This document shows, one piece after another, positions 1 through 12,785 of a stretch of 64,000 nucleotides of DNA. Positions within the stretch are counted from its first letter, which is position 1; each line of letters begins with the position of its first letter. The DNA lies in contig CM060848.1 of assembly GCA_030737835.1 (NCBI GenBank), forward strand, positions 20,685,309-20,749,308, written 5' to 3'. Source of the stretch: Acorus gramineus (lineage: Eukaryota > Streptophyta > Magnoliopsida > Acorales > Acoraceae). A program made the position numbers and the translations under genes. The notes beneath the pieces are model-generated. The model was not told where the DNA came from. It saw only the letters and a program-made list of their open reading frames with translations, and searched no databases.

Positions 1-597
1 TTATAGAATGGGCAGGCTTGCTAAGAATTCAGACTATATGTTTCTTGACTGGAACTTAATATTGTCTGTAATGTACACTATTAAATGAATTTTATGGGGA
101 AAAAAGGCTTCCATTGGTGCGTCAGTGTGTGCATATATACCATCATTTAAATGTGCAAACATAAGCATGCTTCAGTTATTCCATTTGGCGAAATTCCACA
201 AGGAATATTTGATTTTGATGACTGGCAGATTAATAAATGGCTTTACCAGTAACACCACATACTCCAGGTGAGCACTTCTATCTACTGATCAGTAATTTAA
301 AATATAACCCATGCTTTTGATAAAATCCGAGAATTTACTATATCAAAAAAGAATTATTGTCTGACGAACATAAATTACGTTGGGTAGGTAATAAGTTCAA
401 AAAGACCTATAACAAAGTTCCACAAGAACAAGAAAGTCAACCTCTCTCAAATCAAAGGTGATGCCTGCTTTATTATAAGGAACATGAAACATGCAATATT
501 TAAACACATCTTCTTCTGTCTATCAAAAAAGAAAACATCATTCAAACAATAAATAGTATTCCAAAATAAAGAAACAAATCAGAAAATTCAAGGATAC

Positions 598-3500
598 GGA
601 AAGGGGTCATGAATCCCAATGATCCTAGGGAAAATGGGACAACAGGAGGAATTGGTCCTTTAAACATTGATGCTGCCTACAAATAGAAATAAAATTGTTA
701 GGTACACAATAGTGTTAAAGAACACAAGCATCCTGATGTAAAAAGTAATTAGTAGTTTCAAGCACCGAACTATTAGCTATATTTTTTTTGAATGGTGTTC
801 CCCAGGATTTGATCCCTTGACCTCTTTCATAAAGACGGTTCAGAAGCAGATCAAATTAAAAGATCATCCATAACTAGTATGCTATGGTATGTTCCGAAAA
901 TTGAAATACAAGAGGTAACATGCAACAGGGGAATGCATTTTTCAATTCATTCAACTGAAAGAGTAATAAGAGAAAACTAGCTTAAGCAAAGAACGAAACT
1001 ACATACCCAAAGAACGGTGCCATCTCCACCAAGTGTTATTATAAGATCAACTTTTGTGTGAAGGAGCAATATTTCGTCATCTGATTCATTTCTTAAGTCA
1101 GTAGAAGATACAAGAAAGAACTATGCCATATAATATATTAAATTAAGATGCTAGACAAAATTTTACAACTACAAGTTTACAATGCATATTTTTCATGATG
1201 AAGATAACATGAGATGATGGTCTTCTTACAGAGCAACATATAACATCTGAAAATCATAAAAGACCTAAGGACCACAAATATGATGGATTCCAAGCCTATC
1301 ATTCAATGCAACAAAGATAGATAACCTACAATGCCTGCATATGGCACTAGAAAAGCTAGTGATTTTTTTTACTGTCTGTAAGTGTGGATTATAAGCATCT
1401 AATTTTTCATGTCATATTTCCTTTCCACAATCAACTAATAAAATGACAATGGAAAAAATCCACCTATCACACGCTACAAATTCTCTGTTCTAACAGGATT
1501 TGAACTGCAGACATGAAATTTTACATCCTCAGATTTATGATACATTGAATCCAACAATCCCAAGTTCCATGATGCTTTAAAGTTAGCATGTTGTCCTTGG
1601 ATCTATTTTTCCAAACAAAATAGAATCCAGATAATGATCACGCATTCACGCCCACCAAAAGTATGTGGTGCATTCCATGTGATGGAGAGCTTTCTAATCA
1701 TACACATAAAGACCCATGAATTGATGAAAATATTGACTTTGATATGTTATCGTGATCTTTTAATTTCAGATTTTTCTTAATAATATTAATGAGCTGCAAG
1801 ATGATGAATAATAAATAAGTTGTGTAGAGATAATTGTTCCACTACTATTGTATTTTTCTCCATGGTCAATTAATTTACTACTTATTCTTCAAGAATCCAT
1901 TAATCAATTGCAATCACATCTTTTTCTTGCTTTCTTTTTTCTTTTCTTCTTTTTTCTTTTTGTTTCTTCAAAATGAAAAATGATTATACTTATTTATTCC
2001 AGAAATTAACCAAAAATCCATAATAAAACTAAAGTGGTATAACCCATCAAATAGGTAAAAAGACAAAAAAAAAAGTGTAATGACAAACTTCAATTTTAAT
2101 AGTTTAGTGGTAAAAACTGCAAAAGTTAGAAGGCAGTTTAATTGCACAGGATAATGTATAAACAAGAATGAACTAGAGATTCCAAGTAAACCAAAAACTA
2201 ATAGAAATGAACAATTATTTCTATTCTAAATCTTTGGGGGGGTTGACATAAGGTTGACAGCCGGTTAGAAAACTTTGTCAAATCTTCTTCAAGCCAATGC
2301 AGATTCATGGGAAAAAGCTTTATCATTTATATTTAACAATCATTTCTGTTTTAAGCAATGCAAAAACAGTATACAACAATGGAAATAAGACAGTATTGAA
2401 AACAATAAAATTGCAATATGTAAAGCATAATAATTGTTAATGTCTGCTTACCATCTTCCCAAGTTCGCACAAAGTTGAAGTAAGAATTTTCTGCCAAAAG
2501 TTCAGCTTTCACTCGAGGTTCAACAATTACATCTATTTTTTTAATGTCTTTAAGCCACCTATTGGAGAAGATAAAACCAGAGTAAGGCTAATAATTAAAA
2601 CCAAAGAAAATGGTTAAAGACACTAATTTTTTTTATGATTAATAAGGACCTGAAAGAAAAATAGTCACAGAGAGCTTTGTTTTTGCTACTAAAAAAAAAA
2701 GATGATTTTCCTGTGCCTACGAAACCTCTTCACTTTACGAAAAGGCTTTCAAGCAAACTGAAAGCCGGAAGCTCTTATCTTATATCAGAAATAAAAGAAC
2801 CCATAGACCCACTCTTAGCTACTTTCCTCTCTGTCAGGTACCTGACAGGGTCCAAATAATTAGAGATTCTAAATTAATCAAATTTGGTTATCTATAATAC
2901 ACACTTTGAACTTGCTACACAGGTCTACATCAATTAGCCAATAAAAGATTCATATAACAATAGTAAGTGGCCACTGAATCGCCCCAAGTAATGTCTGTCT
3001 CTTTAATAATTTTACATCGTTCAATTGAACTCAATTATCTCGTCCACATCTTAGTTGCATCAGCATAGGTGGCATTACATTGCAGACTGAGAGGAATTTA
3101 TGTTATTGTGATTTCTTCCTTCCTCTTCTAAACTTCTTCCAAAGTTCACTGGAGTCAACCTTTTCTTCTATCTAATACAAGGGCGAATGCCGACCTTTTC
3201 TTCAAAAAAAAAAAAAGTTCACTGGAGTCAACCAAGTATCCAAGGAGGTAAATTTCACAAAAAGTCAACTGGTATTACCATAGCATGCCATCTCGCCGGT
3301 CACTAACTCACCAATCATTTTTTCACTAAAAATGGATCCATAAAAAAACATAGTGCGTAATAGTATTGTTTTGACAGCATAAATCCAACTATAACTTAAA
3401 AATGTCCAAGCAATTTCTCTTTGGATGAAATCATAATGAATACTTTGTCAAGAGTAATTTATGCTTCAGAACAAGCAATATATTTAGGAAACTATTCTAG

Positions 3501-6500
3501 ATTTTTTCCGACATCATAAATCATCAGCTTTGAATTTCTCTGGACTGTGTTTCAAATAACAAAATAGCCTACAATGTCAAAAGGTACTCTTTCAGTCTAG
3601 AACAAGAAATTATGAAATGACTACTCTTACAATCACCTGACCATTTCTGCACATAGAACACGAACAGAAGTTGAATTTGGTTTGGTCAAAATCAGTACAG
3701 TTTGTGGATGTGACTCCCATTTCAATGATATCTGAGGGCATTAAAAAAACATTAAATAGACATACCAGGAAGTGAAAAGGTTAATGAGAAGTCAATGGTA
3801 AAAGTTGTCCATCAACGATAAACTCAATTATTAGTTTTGCATATTAAAAGAAATATAACAGTTTCACATGCAAGCACTAACCAAACCGCACACACCACTT
3901 CATAATCCGGTACCTGTTTACTGCTGCGTGCTGCTGCCGTAATGTTTCCTTTCTCAAAAGAGACAATATCATGCTTGTGCTGGCCATTCTTTCCGCCATT
4001 GCATCCCCATAGTAGCTTAAATGGTGCCTGCCCAGATGAAGAGTTTCATTAAAGTTTTAGGAAATCACAAACAAATTATAGAGGAGTATAATCTAGCTTA
4101 TAACAAAAAGTGGTCCAATGTATACAATAAAACAGAGGTTATGGAAATAATACAGAAAACTCAGAGATTGGACAGAAAAGATATTGTCCAACATAATGCG
4201 AGATGAACATATCTGTCTCCAGAACAAGATGAGGAAGAAAGATAACAATACTCAGTACAACAGGGGTCAGTTAATCCAGTAATGTAACCAAATTTCCAAA
4301 TTTACAGCATCCAACATGAACAAGAAAATAGATGACTATGACTATCTGCCTCTCAGATACATTGGTTAATGAGGAGAGTAGTGGATTGACTTCATTAAAA
4401 ACAAAATATAAATTTATAAAGCTTTTATGTGTAGCATCAGGAAAATGTTATCCAGTGGTCTAAAGTTAACAGCATGAATATCTGGCGTCAGGTGCTGATA
4501 ATTGGTGTGACAACATAAGGATGCAAACCCGAAAGCTTTTTCAAACAAGGACATGTCTTCTGACTTTGAGCAATATATCATCCATGTTAAAGCTCTCAGA
4601 TACATGTCACTTTTTAGTCTAGAAAGTCAATGAAAAATATTGATTGCTTAGCTTTTAAGTTTACATTCCAAAGTGCACAAAAGATTTGCTAAGATTGATG
4701 AGAAAATAGTGATACAAACTCTTCATTTGCACGAAGAAGAACAAGCAAGCTTATGAAGATAAGATTCTTTTATATGGCTTACACATGATTTCGTTTCATT
4801 GAATAAACCTCTCACAACAGCAACGAGATAGTTGATAAAATGAAAAAAAAAATAAAAAAAATAGAGGGTGAAGAAAGTAACCCAATTTCTTTAATTTGTT
4901 GTATCAAAAACAGATATGCATTCAAAACTAGCTATGCAATGGAATCTTCCATCACAAATCTACTTTTATAGAAGCCTTGCAATCTCATTATTAATGGCTA
5001 GAACATCGAGAACAGTGTCTCTTGAAACCTTTATTACCCTAAGCCTTATCATGGAAACCAAAAACAATGAACCGGAGCTTTTGAGAATGAATGCCAAATT
5101 TCATCCTCTATGATAAATAATTTCAAATCATGTGCAATGTTTACCAATGCCAGAATAAATGAAATAGAGGTGAAACTCATATCATCGGTGCAGGTGATGC
5201 AACACATCAAAACATATAAAGCCTGGCTGAACAATTGTACTAAGAAAACTCTCAAGTTGGTTAGGAAAATCCCACAACCGCATCACCTTGAACAGCAATT
5301 TCAAACCCCTTCCAGCTCAGATGGGTTAACAGATTTACTTTTCAAACACAAGGGAAGTTCTGTAAGTAACACACAATGCAATCCATTAGCATCAAAGAAA
5401 CCATAAATTGGGTCAGAACTCAAGAGGACCAAAGCCTAATTTTTTATAGGTTATAACTCATTCAGTGGAAAATTGGGTTTTCTGAATACTGATATCCTGG
5501 TATTTATTTGAGACAGCCATAAGGACAGATTGTGCTCAAATAGAATTTAACTTTGACTCTGCAAGCTAAAATAGGACATCTTAGAGGCCACTCTTCAGAG
5601 CAGATTTATTTTCCTTACTTGTAATCTGTTTCAGGTTTCTTGGTTTCTTGGAGCCTCTATGAATTCAATGAGTTAGTAGGCATACTTGACTCACACACAC
5701 TATTGATGAACATTCAGGTATACCCAGAACATAGAAGTAATGAAGTATGTTTTATAAAGAGGAAGATAAGCCTAGACATATGATGATGCACACCTTCCTC
5801 ATAGCCAGATCGTGAATAAACTTTGTCTTTGAAACCATCACGTCATCCCGAAGAACCTCATGTGAGCAAATCCCATGCTTCCCACAGCACTTGTCAGTTT
5901 GCTCAATGGAAGAATTTTCTTGATCAGAGTGATTCAGTAATCCTTCTGTCACTTCACCTACAACGCACAATGATGATATTTGAACCACCGATATGTAATT
6001 GAGTCAGTTATCTATAAAAGAAACCATTTCATCAACTGAAACGGCTGGCAGGTAACTCTGTAAGAATAGAAATATACATGATGTCAATCCTATAATGGAT
6101 ATCATCAATTCAAATATTTGCATGCTATAAACAACTTTGCATGCTAATTTCACCACCATGGCCCTCAAAATATGGAAAGATATATCATATAATCGAATTT
6201 CATCATGATGTGGCTCTGAAGGAAAGGTGATAGGAGAATTGGTGGCTCATGACAGGTATGATTAGCTTATCAGAGCTTTTAATGCCAATACATCCAGTTA
6301 CATCAAATAAGGTAAAAATAGATCTAGCCTATTAGAGCTTTTAATGCCTATGTATCCAGTTACATCAAATAAGGTAGAAGTAGATCAATCATAAGAGAGG
6401 CTAAAAAAGTTGCAGATAAATGGCAGCAGTGATGGTAATTGCCACAGATGCAGCCAACAGAGCCACCACTATCATAGGAATAACAAAGACATATTAAAGA

Positions 6501-8192
6501 TGGAATCAACATTAATCACTAATTCACTTTTATCATTATCCGCATCACGACTCCTAATTCTCATTTGCCGGTAATGAAGTTTGCTCATTTTCATGAACTT
6601 TATGTCAGAAACCAAAAGAGTATAAATCAATCATTATAAACTTCTACTAGAGAATGATAAAAGGATTATTTTGAAAACGATGTGAAAACACTGCAAAAGA
6701 GGAGGCACTTTTCATCATACGTGTCATGGAGTCAATATAAAACCTTTGTGTTTTTGCTGCAAATTTCTTTCTCGCTCTAATTCGTACTTTCGCTTCCATT
6801 CTGCTGCCTCTGCTTGGGCAGAAGCCTTTCCTTCAGAAACTCGTCTTAAAGCCTTTGCAACAGCTAAAATAAAAAAAATGGTATATGCAATGATTAGAGG
6901 TAAAAAAAAAACAAGAAAAAGATTTGGACATAGAAGCAAATAAAAATTTGCAGTTCATATGGTTGACAAGCAATTACTTGTCTTAAAAAACTGGTACTGA
7001 GAACCATGAAAACTACTTCAACTAAAATATACAATCTTACTTCTCATAGCCTCTGAGAACTCTAAAAGATTCTCATCAACTGCCTTGCTAGGTGGTTGCC
7101 TAAGGAACTCCTTAATCATCTTTTCCGAATCATATGGAGGCAAAGAATCATGATAACCATTATTCTGAAGATGTGTGCCAACTACATTCACTTTCTCTTT
7201 ATTGCTAGATACCTGTTGTCAAGTAATAAAAAATTTATAAGGTAAATTCAGAGTAGAAAGAAATTATCCTATGGAACCAGCACATGCTGAGTTTACATCA
7301 AGGAAAAAAAATCAATGTTTTAAAACCCGATCCAACCCGGCTAGTTGAACTGGTTAAACCTGCACCCACATTTTTAATTCCGGTTCGGTTTATTATCAAA
7401 ATCCAATGGTATGAAAAACAGGTAAAAACCAATCAATCCACCTATTGAACCGACAATTTTGAGAATGCGATAAATTACTTATTAAAATATTAAATCTAAC
7501 CACAAAAATTTAAATTTTATATACAATAAAATCATGCTATAATGTTAAGTAAAAGCTTAAAACATTAAGATTCAAGATTTCATAATCATGCAAACCAGAT
7601 TTGGTTAAGTCGACAAACACCTCCCACCTATGTGAAAGAGGTCATGGATCAAATCCTGGGGATCACCATTCTTCAAAAAAAAAAAAAAGATTTCATAATC
7701 GTGCAAAGACTTTTTTAAAAACATTTCAATTTTCCATGAATTTTCTTATTTTAATAATAATAATAATAAATATATTTATTATGTCATGATAATGTTGTGG
7801 TTCAAATCCAATAACTCAGCGGTTGAATCAGTGACCTTAACCCGTTTTCTTTTCCAGTTCAATGAAAGGTTCGATTTTTAAAACATTGAAAAAAACTACA
7901 TCCATAGGCAAATAATTCAGAAAGCGAGGAAGAAGGTGATGCACATCCAAGGAATTTTTACAACATTCTCCAAACCAATAAAACTAAAAGCTGTCCTAAT
8001 TCACTTATGACCGATACCTCCAACAAAATCAACAAAGATGCAACTGAAGTCAAATAGGTCTCAGAGTCAAGAATTCCTCAATCACATCCGAAATCAAACA
8101 CTACGAACCAAAAGAACAGAATCTAACAAGAATCGGAAGCTAAGAGGACTGATTTCTACAGGATTTCATACTTGAGTGGTCTGATCAGACAT
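598..8192 (-). CDS. NAD kinase, NADK1-like (partial, 3' end outside window)
   Basis: This enzyme phosphorylates NAD to NADP with ATP, supplying the NADP pool. Nine coding exons read on the minus strand: 8172-8192, 7041-7212, 6744-6863, 5794-5957, 3914-4027, 3637-3731, 2452-2558, 1007-1080 and 598-676, giving 315 codons in one frame. The start is the only ATG of exon 1 (MSDQTTQ). Residues after about 60 show the plant NADK1 N-terminal segment ([24 protein letters not shown]), then [11 protein letters not shown], then the kinase core [15 protein letters not shown]. Exon 8 carries the nucleotide-binding LGGDGTVLW motif, and exon 9 carries [11 protein letters not shown] and GSLGFMTPF. Exon 9 ends in a split codon at a GT donor, so the C-terminal catalytic half must continue left of base 1; no matching exon was seen in 1-597. 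Introns hold SINE-like and MITE copies. The assignment to the NADK1 (cytosolic) rather than the plastid NADK2 class rests on the N-terminal segment and the absence of a long transit region. Confidence 0.93.
781..862 (-). repeat. SINE-like copy (tRNA-derived type) in NAD kinase intron 8
   Basis: Read on the minus strand, this stretch has AAAGAGGTCAAGGGATCAAA followed by TCCTGGGGAACACCATTC and an A run. GATCAAATC fits the RNA polymerase III box B consensus. A near copy lies at 7596-7689 on the plus strand. Ends were not fixed and no target duplication was found. Confidence 0.5.
3141..3233. mobile_element. Short retroposed insert with 20-base target site duplication
   Basis: AAAGTTCACTGGAGTCAACC occurs at 3141-3160 and again, exactly, at 3214-3233. 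Between the copies are about 53 bases ending in CTTCAAAAAAA-type poly-A. A long exact duplication plus an A tail is what LINE-driven target-primed reverse transcription leaves behind. The insert is too short to name; its end resembles the CTTCAAAA tail of the SINE-like copies nearby. It lies in NAD kinase intron 6. Confidence 0.65.
6263..6386. repeat. 62-base tandem duplication in an NAD kinase intron
   Basis: Two adjacent copies (6263-6324 and 6325-6386) share AGAGCTTTTAATGCC and ATCCAGTTACATCAAATAAG with a few substitutions. It lies in the intron between the third and fourth coding exons. Confidence 0.75.
7313..7888. mobile_element. MITE-like element with CAATGTTTTAAAA terminal inverted repeats
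   Basis: The left end reads CAATGTTTTAAAACCCGATC and the right end TCGATTTTTAAAACATTG, an inverted pair that extends imperfectly inward (GGTTGAACTGG-type segments). The flanks are A runs, so a target duplication cannot be judged. A SINE-like copy (7596-7689) sits inside. It lies in NAD kinase intron 1. Confidence 0.6.
7596..7689 (+). repeat. SINE-like copy nested in the intron-1 MITE
   Basis: The segment carries GAAAGAGGTCATGGATCAAA then TCCTGGGGATCACCATTC and ends in a run of A. GATCAAATC matches the box B consensus of tRNA-derived SINEs. It matches the copy at 781-862 and, more weakly, 10535-10595. The 5' end is unclear. Confidence 0.5.
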
Positions 8193-10534
8193 GGCGAAGT
8201 GGTCGCCGATCTCGACCGTTGGAGAGCCGAAGTCGTTGGTGTGGTGATGTGGCCGAGGATTTCTAAAGACACGGTCGAGAGACGGGGACGAGTTTATTTG
8301 GGTGGGGGTGTCTCGGGTATTTATTGGGGGAGACGAGGCGTACCTGTGACATTTTCAAATACACACCTCTAAAAATATATATTTGATTTTCGGTTTTTTT
8401 ACATATTGTTAGCAAGGACCATCTTGATCCTCTTTCCCAGGATTCCGGATGAGGAAACCTAAAGGCTTAGTTTGACAAAGGGTTAAAATTTTAAGGATAA
8501 AATTTTTAATTTTAGAAAATACAAAAAATCTATCAATTTTGTTCTCATTTACATTTGTAAAAAATTAGAACAAAAAATGAGGATAAATGTTATTCCATTA
8601 TTTAGGTGGAATAAAAAAATCCTCATTTTATTTCAAAATCAGGACAGTTGTCTGCATTTTTTATCATGATAATTTTTATACCAAACGGGATAAGTTGTTC
8701 AGTCCTCCACTTATCCTAACAATTACCCTTTATTCCACCATTTATCACTTTACCGAATTAGCCCTACGAGAGTCGTCGAGTCTATCCATGTACGATCCAT
8801 TTTAGATATGACCATCTATATTCTTGACAACACATTTTTATCTTTAGTGTGTGTTTGGAAACATAGTTTGAAAAACAGTTTTTAGCTTTTAATTGTTTTA
8901 TTATACACGGTTGTTTAAAATATAAGTTGTTTTATGAAACACATATTTGGATGTACGGTCCTTTGATAAAATTTAGCAATGATGATGCATGTAAGTTGAT
9001 CCGTTTGATAACAGCTTTTAGTTTTTTTTTAAAGATAAAATCCCAAAAATAAAACGCACTCTTAGTAGATTCTTTTAGCGGCACATTCCAATTCTCATCT
9101 CCATTACTTACAAAAGATGAGTCATTAATTTAGGTACAAGATTTTATTATATAATTGTTAAGACTGACCATAATTTTCAACTAAAGATGACAATGAAATG
9201 GATTTTTATCTTAGATCGTAAAATTTGCAATCCATATATTTTATTTAAATCAATAAAAACTCATTTGCATCACCACCATGCACTTTGATACTATTTTAGT
9301 TGTAAATAATCTAACTTGATCAAAGACATGCCTCTAAAAAGGATTAGAAATAACATTGCGTTCAATTTTATTTTTATTTTTTCTAATTTTACACCCCTCG
9401 CTTTCAGCTTTTACTACGTTTTATCGTTTTAGAAAAGAAAAAGAAAAATGAAGGGTATTAAAAAAGACAGACATCAACAACTTTTCAAGGGTGGTTTTAA
9501 AATATCTAGGTTCTTGTAGGGGCTGGATACAAAAGAACCATACAGGTGTGGGCGGTGAGTGGAGTTGAAAAGTCAAAAGTCATCGTTTGTTATTAAAAAA
9601 AGAAGGGTCACATGGCGAATGTTCCGGTCAACCGTTGCGATGGAGTACTAGACAAAGTGAAAAACCGTTACTTGACACAATCAGCGTGAAATGATTACTT
9701 TGGTCTTTATTTACTTCATGATTTTGGCTGCATGTCCATTTGTGGACGTGAATTCCGTTATCGTTGACGTGGTTTTGCTATTTTTTTTTTATTTTGTCAA
9801 CATGGTTATTTATGAGATGATTTTGTTTTGGAAAATTAATTCTACGTGTTTTTTTAAATCTTTTATTTAAAAAAAATCATAAAAACTCGTGTTTACATAA
9901 GGGGTACTACTGATCGAAGTGGAGGAACACCGACTCGGTCTACTGCGCTCTATGCAGGAGGAACCCTAGACAGTCTTACACATATGTCGCATTGCGTGGG
10001 CTCTACGGTTCTAGGTGGGGCACACCACATCCCTCCCTTCTTCATTCCAAACGCTCGAGGAGATGTGGGCGATGAGATGCATGGGAGCTTCGAAACTAGC
10101 CAAAATCATCCCTCGTTCGGTGGTCCCAACGGTTATGCGGACCATTTGAAGGGCGATGAATGATGTCATCTTTAAAGATGTGAGAGTTTACGTCAATAAT
10201 ATGTGAGAATCAACTGCTCTCTTGATCAAAGATTGAGGATGTATTGTATATCCGGGGGTGTGAAGTGTATTGCTATCCAGCAAACAGATCAGGTCGCGGT
10301 TTGAGGTTCCTCATCGGGGGCCAAGGTGTTTGTGATAGATATCTCATCTACGAATCTACCCGAGTCCATTGATGAGAATGTCGTCCTCCTTTTTGTGTGT
10401 TTGATTGTACTATTTTTATTTTACATTTTTTTGTTTTTCCTCATTCCCAATTCAGACTTGTAATCATATTTTGAAATGAAAGTGATGGTGATAAGAATCT
10501 ATCTTTTTCAAAAGAGAAAAAAAACATGTACATT

Positions 10535-10595
10535 TTTATTTTTTGAAGAGTGGTGCCTCTTGATCCTATGACATGGGAGTGCCGATTCACTGTAC
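10535..10595 (-). repeat. Diverged SINE-like fragment
   Basis: On the minus strand it reads CCCATGTCATAGGATCAAGA then GGCACCACTCTTCAAAAAA, resembling the 3' half of the copies at 781 and 7596. Box B is degraded. Confidence 0.35.
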
Positions 10596-10719
10596 ATCCA
10601 TGTTCATTATATATATCATTCTTTGAACACATCATCCCCTAATATGGTCATCTAGTAGCTGTTAAGTGAATTTAGAGCTCTGCTTTCTTCTGGCAAATTT
10701 AGCCAAAACCTTTGGGGCT

Positions 10720-10841
10720 TGGGATTGGAGAAGTTATTTCTATTGTGAATCCAGGATTCCCATTATGGCCATTCAATGATTGGGATTGGAGAAGTTATTT
10801 CTATTGTGAATCCAGGATTCCCATTATGGCCATTCAATTAT
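10720..10841. repeat. 61-base tandem duplication
   Basis: TGGGATTGGAGAAGTTATTT begins two adjacent copies (10720 and 10781), which run through CCATTATGGCCATTCAAT. They are identical except for the last few bases, so the duplication looks recent. Confidence 0.9.
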
Positions 10842-11347
10842 TCATCTCTTTCTTCATATATACAATGTTTATTGATTTGTCGAAGACATGACAGACCAAT
10901 ATATGTAAATGTTAACCGTTATTGACCCAACGCTAAGGACCCGACCATTCAAATGAGGTGGGTCTTTGTCTATCCCCATCCGATCCTGTGGACCTGATCC
11001 TATTTTATTTCTTGGCCTAACCTAGTAACCAATCATACCCTTTTATTTTTTTATTGAGCGCTCATACGCTCAGTCCTTTTTACAGCCCATTTTGCAACCT
11101 CATACACTATAATAACGTAGTATAAATTGCGTTATCATAGTTATGAGATTCTATCATAGTTATGGTGTAAAAAAATTTATCATTTTTTCAACGAAAAAAA
11201 TACACTAATGTATTTCAGTATAGACTTCATTTTATATAACTACATATACTTTAATGAGAGATTGTATGATTTTTTTTAAAAAAAAATTGATATGAACTGC
11301 AATTGGGGCTGCACAGGGGGGTTGGACATATCATTTTCCTTTTTTTT

Positions 11348-11939
11348 AGAGTGTTGTTACACTTATTTTTTCTCAGTCTAAAACACAGTCCTATATACCA
11401 CGTTAGAAATCCAGTGAAACATATATCTCGTTAGATGTTGTATATACCTCATTAAATATATTTTTTACACTTACTAAAAATGGGTTCATTCAACTCGAAA
11501 TGGAGTGATATATACTTTATCAAAGCATATACCTCATTAGATGATGCTTACTATTTAAAAAAAAATAAAAACTTGTGAAGTCTGAGTTTTGATTGGTGAA
11601 TGTGACTGAGTCTAACATTTTCCTTTTTTTATAACCCAACTCAACCTAGACTACCCAACCTAGGAAAATGATACACTCAGTCACATTCACCAACCAAAAC
11701 TCAGACCTTATATGTTTTTATTTTTTTTTAAATAGTAAATATCATCTAATGAGGTATATGCTTTGATAAAAAATACATATCGCTCCATTTTGAGTTGAAT
11801 AAATCCATTTTTAGTAACTGTAAGAAAAACTTAGTCATGTATATACATCATCTAACAAGGTATATGGTTCACTGAATCTGTAATATGGTATATAGGTCTG
11901 TGTTTTGGATTGAGAAAAAAACTGAGTGTAGCAGCACTA
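11348..11939. repeat. Foldback repeat: two ~277-base inverted arms with a short loop
   Basis: The left arm (11348-11623) opens with AGAGTGTTGTTACACTTA and ends with TCTAACATTTTCCT. The right arm (11662-11939) is its inverted copy, starting AGGAAAATGATACACTCAGT and ending ACTGAGTGTAGCAGCACT. A loop of about 38 bases separates them. Shared internal blocks include the ATACCTCATTAGATGATG motif. Single arms of the same family are at 12016-12277, 44214-44493 and probably 22843-23000. Confidence 0.8.
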
Positions 11940-12015
11940 AATCATTTGCCCAACCTATATTTTCTAATCCCAAGCCCACTAAATCATTCACCCAACGAAA
12001 CGAAACCCTGACAAT

Positions 12016-12277
12016 ATGAGTGTTGTTGTTACACTCTTACAGTTCTATATACCTCGTTACAAATTCAGTGGATCATATACCTTATTGGACAAAATAAATA
12101 CCTCGCTATTTTTTCTTACACTTACTAATAGTGGGTCCATTCAATTTGAAATTGATCGATATACACTTTTTATTAAAACATATATCTCATTAAGTGATGT
12201 TTACTATTTAAAAAAAATGAAAACATGTGCGGTCAGAGTTTTAATCGGTAAAAATGACTGAATCTAACATTTTCCTA
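12016..12277 (+). repeat. Half-unit copy of the GAGTGTTGTTACAC repeat family
   Basis: The copy starts GAGTGTTGTTGTTACACTCT and ends GAATCTAACATTTTCCT. It matches one arm of the foldback at 11348-11939, including TATACCTCGTTA and a TTTAAAAAAAATGAAAACATG block. Confidence 0.75.
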
Positions 12278-12446
12278 ACAATGTTAACATATATACCCCG
12301 AGTGTTTTTGACGCCGCCAAACAAAACCCTAACCACCAAAAAGGCCTAAAATACTCGACGCCGACCACATCTCCTCCCCCCCATCTCTTTCTCACTCATC
12401 CGACGCGTGACGCCGCCCCAGGCCTGCAAGGCCGCAACTTTGAATT

Positions 12447-12785
12447 AGTATGTCAATGTGGACATTTCGTTATGATGCATGATATATTTTTAGGGCTGAT
12501 TATATTGGTTTTGTGCATGTTTTAAAGATTTTTAGGATTGATTCTACAGGTTTGTGTAGATTATTGTTATTTATAAATCAGATTTTTTATATTTTTACAG
12601 TTTTTTTTGCATCTGTTCACCTGGGTTGACTCGGTGTCCGACCCGGGTCTGCCCTATCCGGACCCGAGACGGTAATGTCTTGGGTCCATTGGATCCTGGA
12701 TGGGACCCGAGTCCAGCAGACCCAAGTCCTAGTAGGGCCTGATCCACCCTGACTCGGTTCGGACCTAACCCGTTGACATACTTAG
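12447..12785. mobile_element. Diverged hAT-type MITE candidate
   Basis: The left end TAGTATGTCAATGTGG and the right end CCCGTTGACATACTTA form short imperfect inverted termini. The right half has the CCGACCCGGGTC / ACCCGAGTCC composition of the clear hAT MITE at 47469-48298. No matching 8-base flanks were found, so the call is weak. Confidence 0.35.

Larger units (their letters stand above)
8193..11040. other. Intergenic, no gene recognised
   Basis: This stretch runs from the NAD kinase start to the repeat nest. It holds the presumed 5' UTR and promoter of the kinase near 8193-8400. It also has AT-rich low-complexity sequence, a GC-richer block at about 9900-10330 with no readable domain, a SINE-like fragment near 10535-10595 and a tandem duplication at 10720. 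No TATA box could be assigned with confidence. Confidence 0.5.

Noticed and set aside
1..597. Continuation of the NAD kinase coding region
   Set aside because: No minus-strand segment matches the expected sequence after GSLGFMTPF; the next exon must be left of the window.
5110..5406. Open frame on the plus strand in an NAD kinase intron
   Set aside because: No family resemblance or splice context, and it lies wholly in an intron of a clear gene on the other strand.
9900..10330. Possible degraded transposon gene
   Set aside because: GC content is gene-like, but no frame shows a motif or a homologous stretch I recognise.
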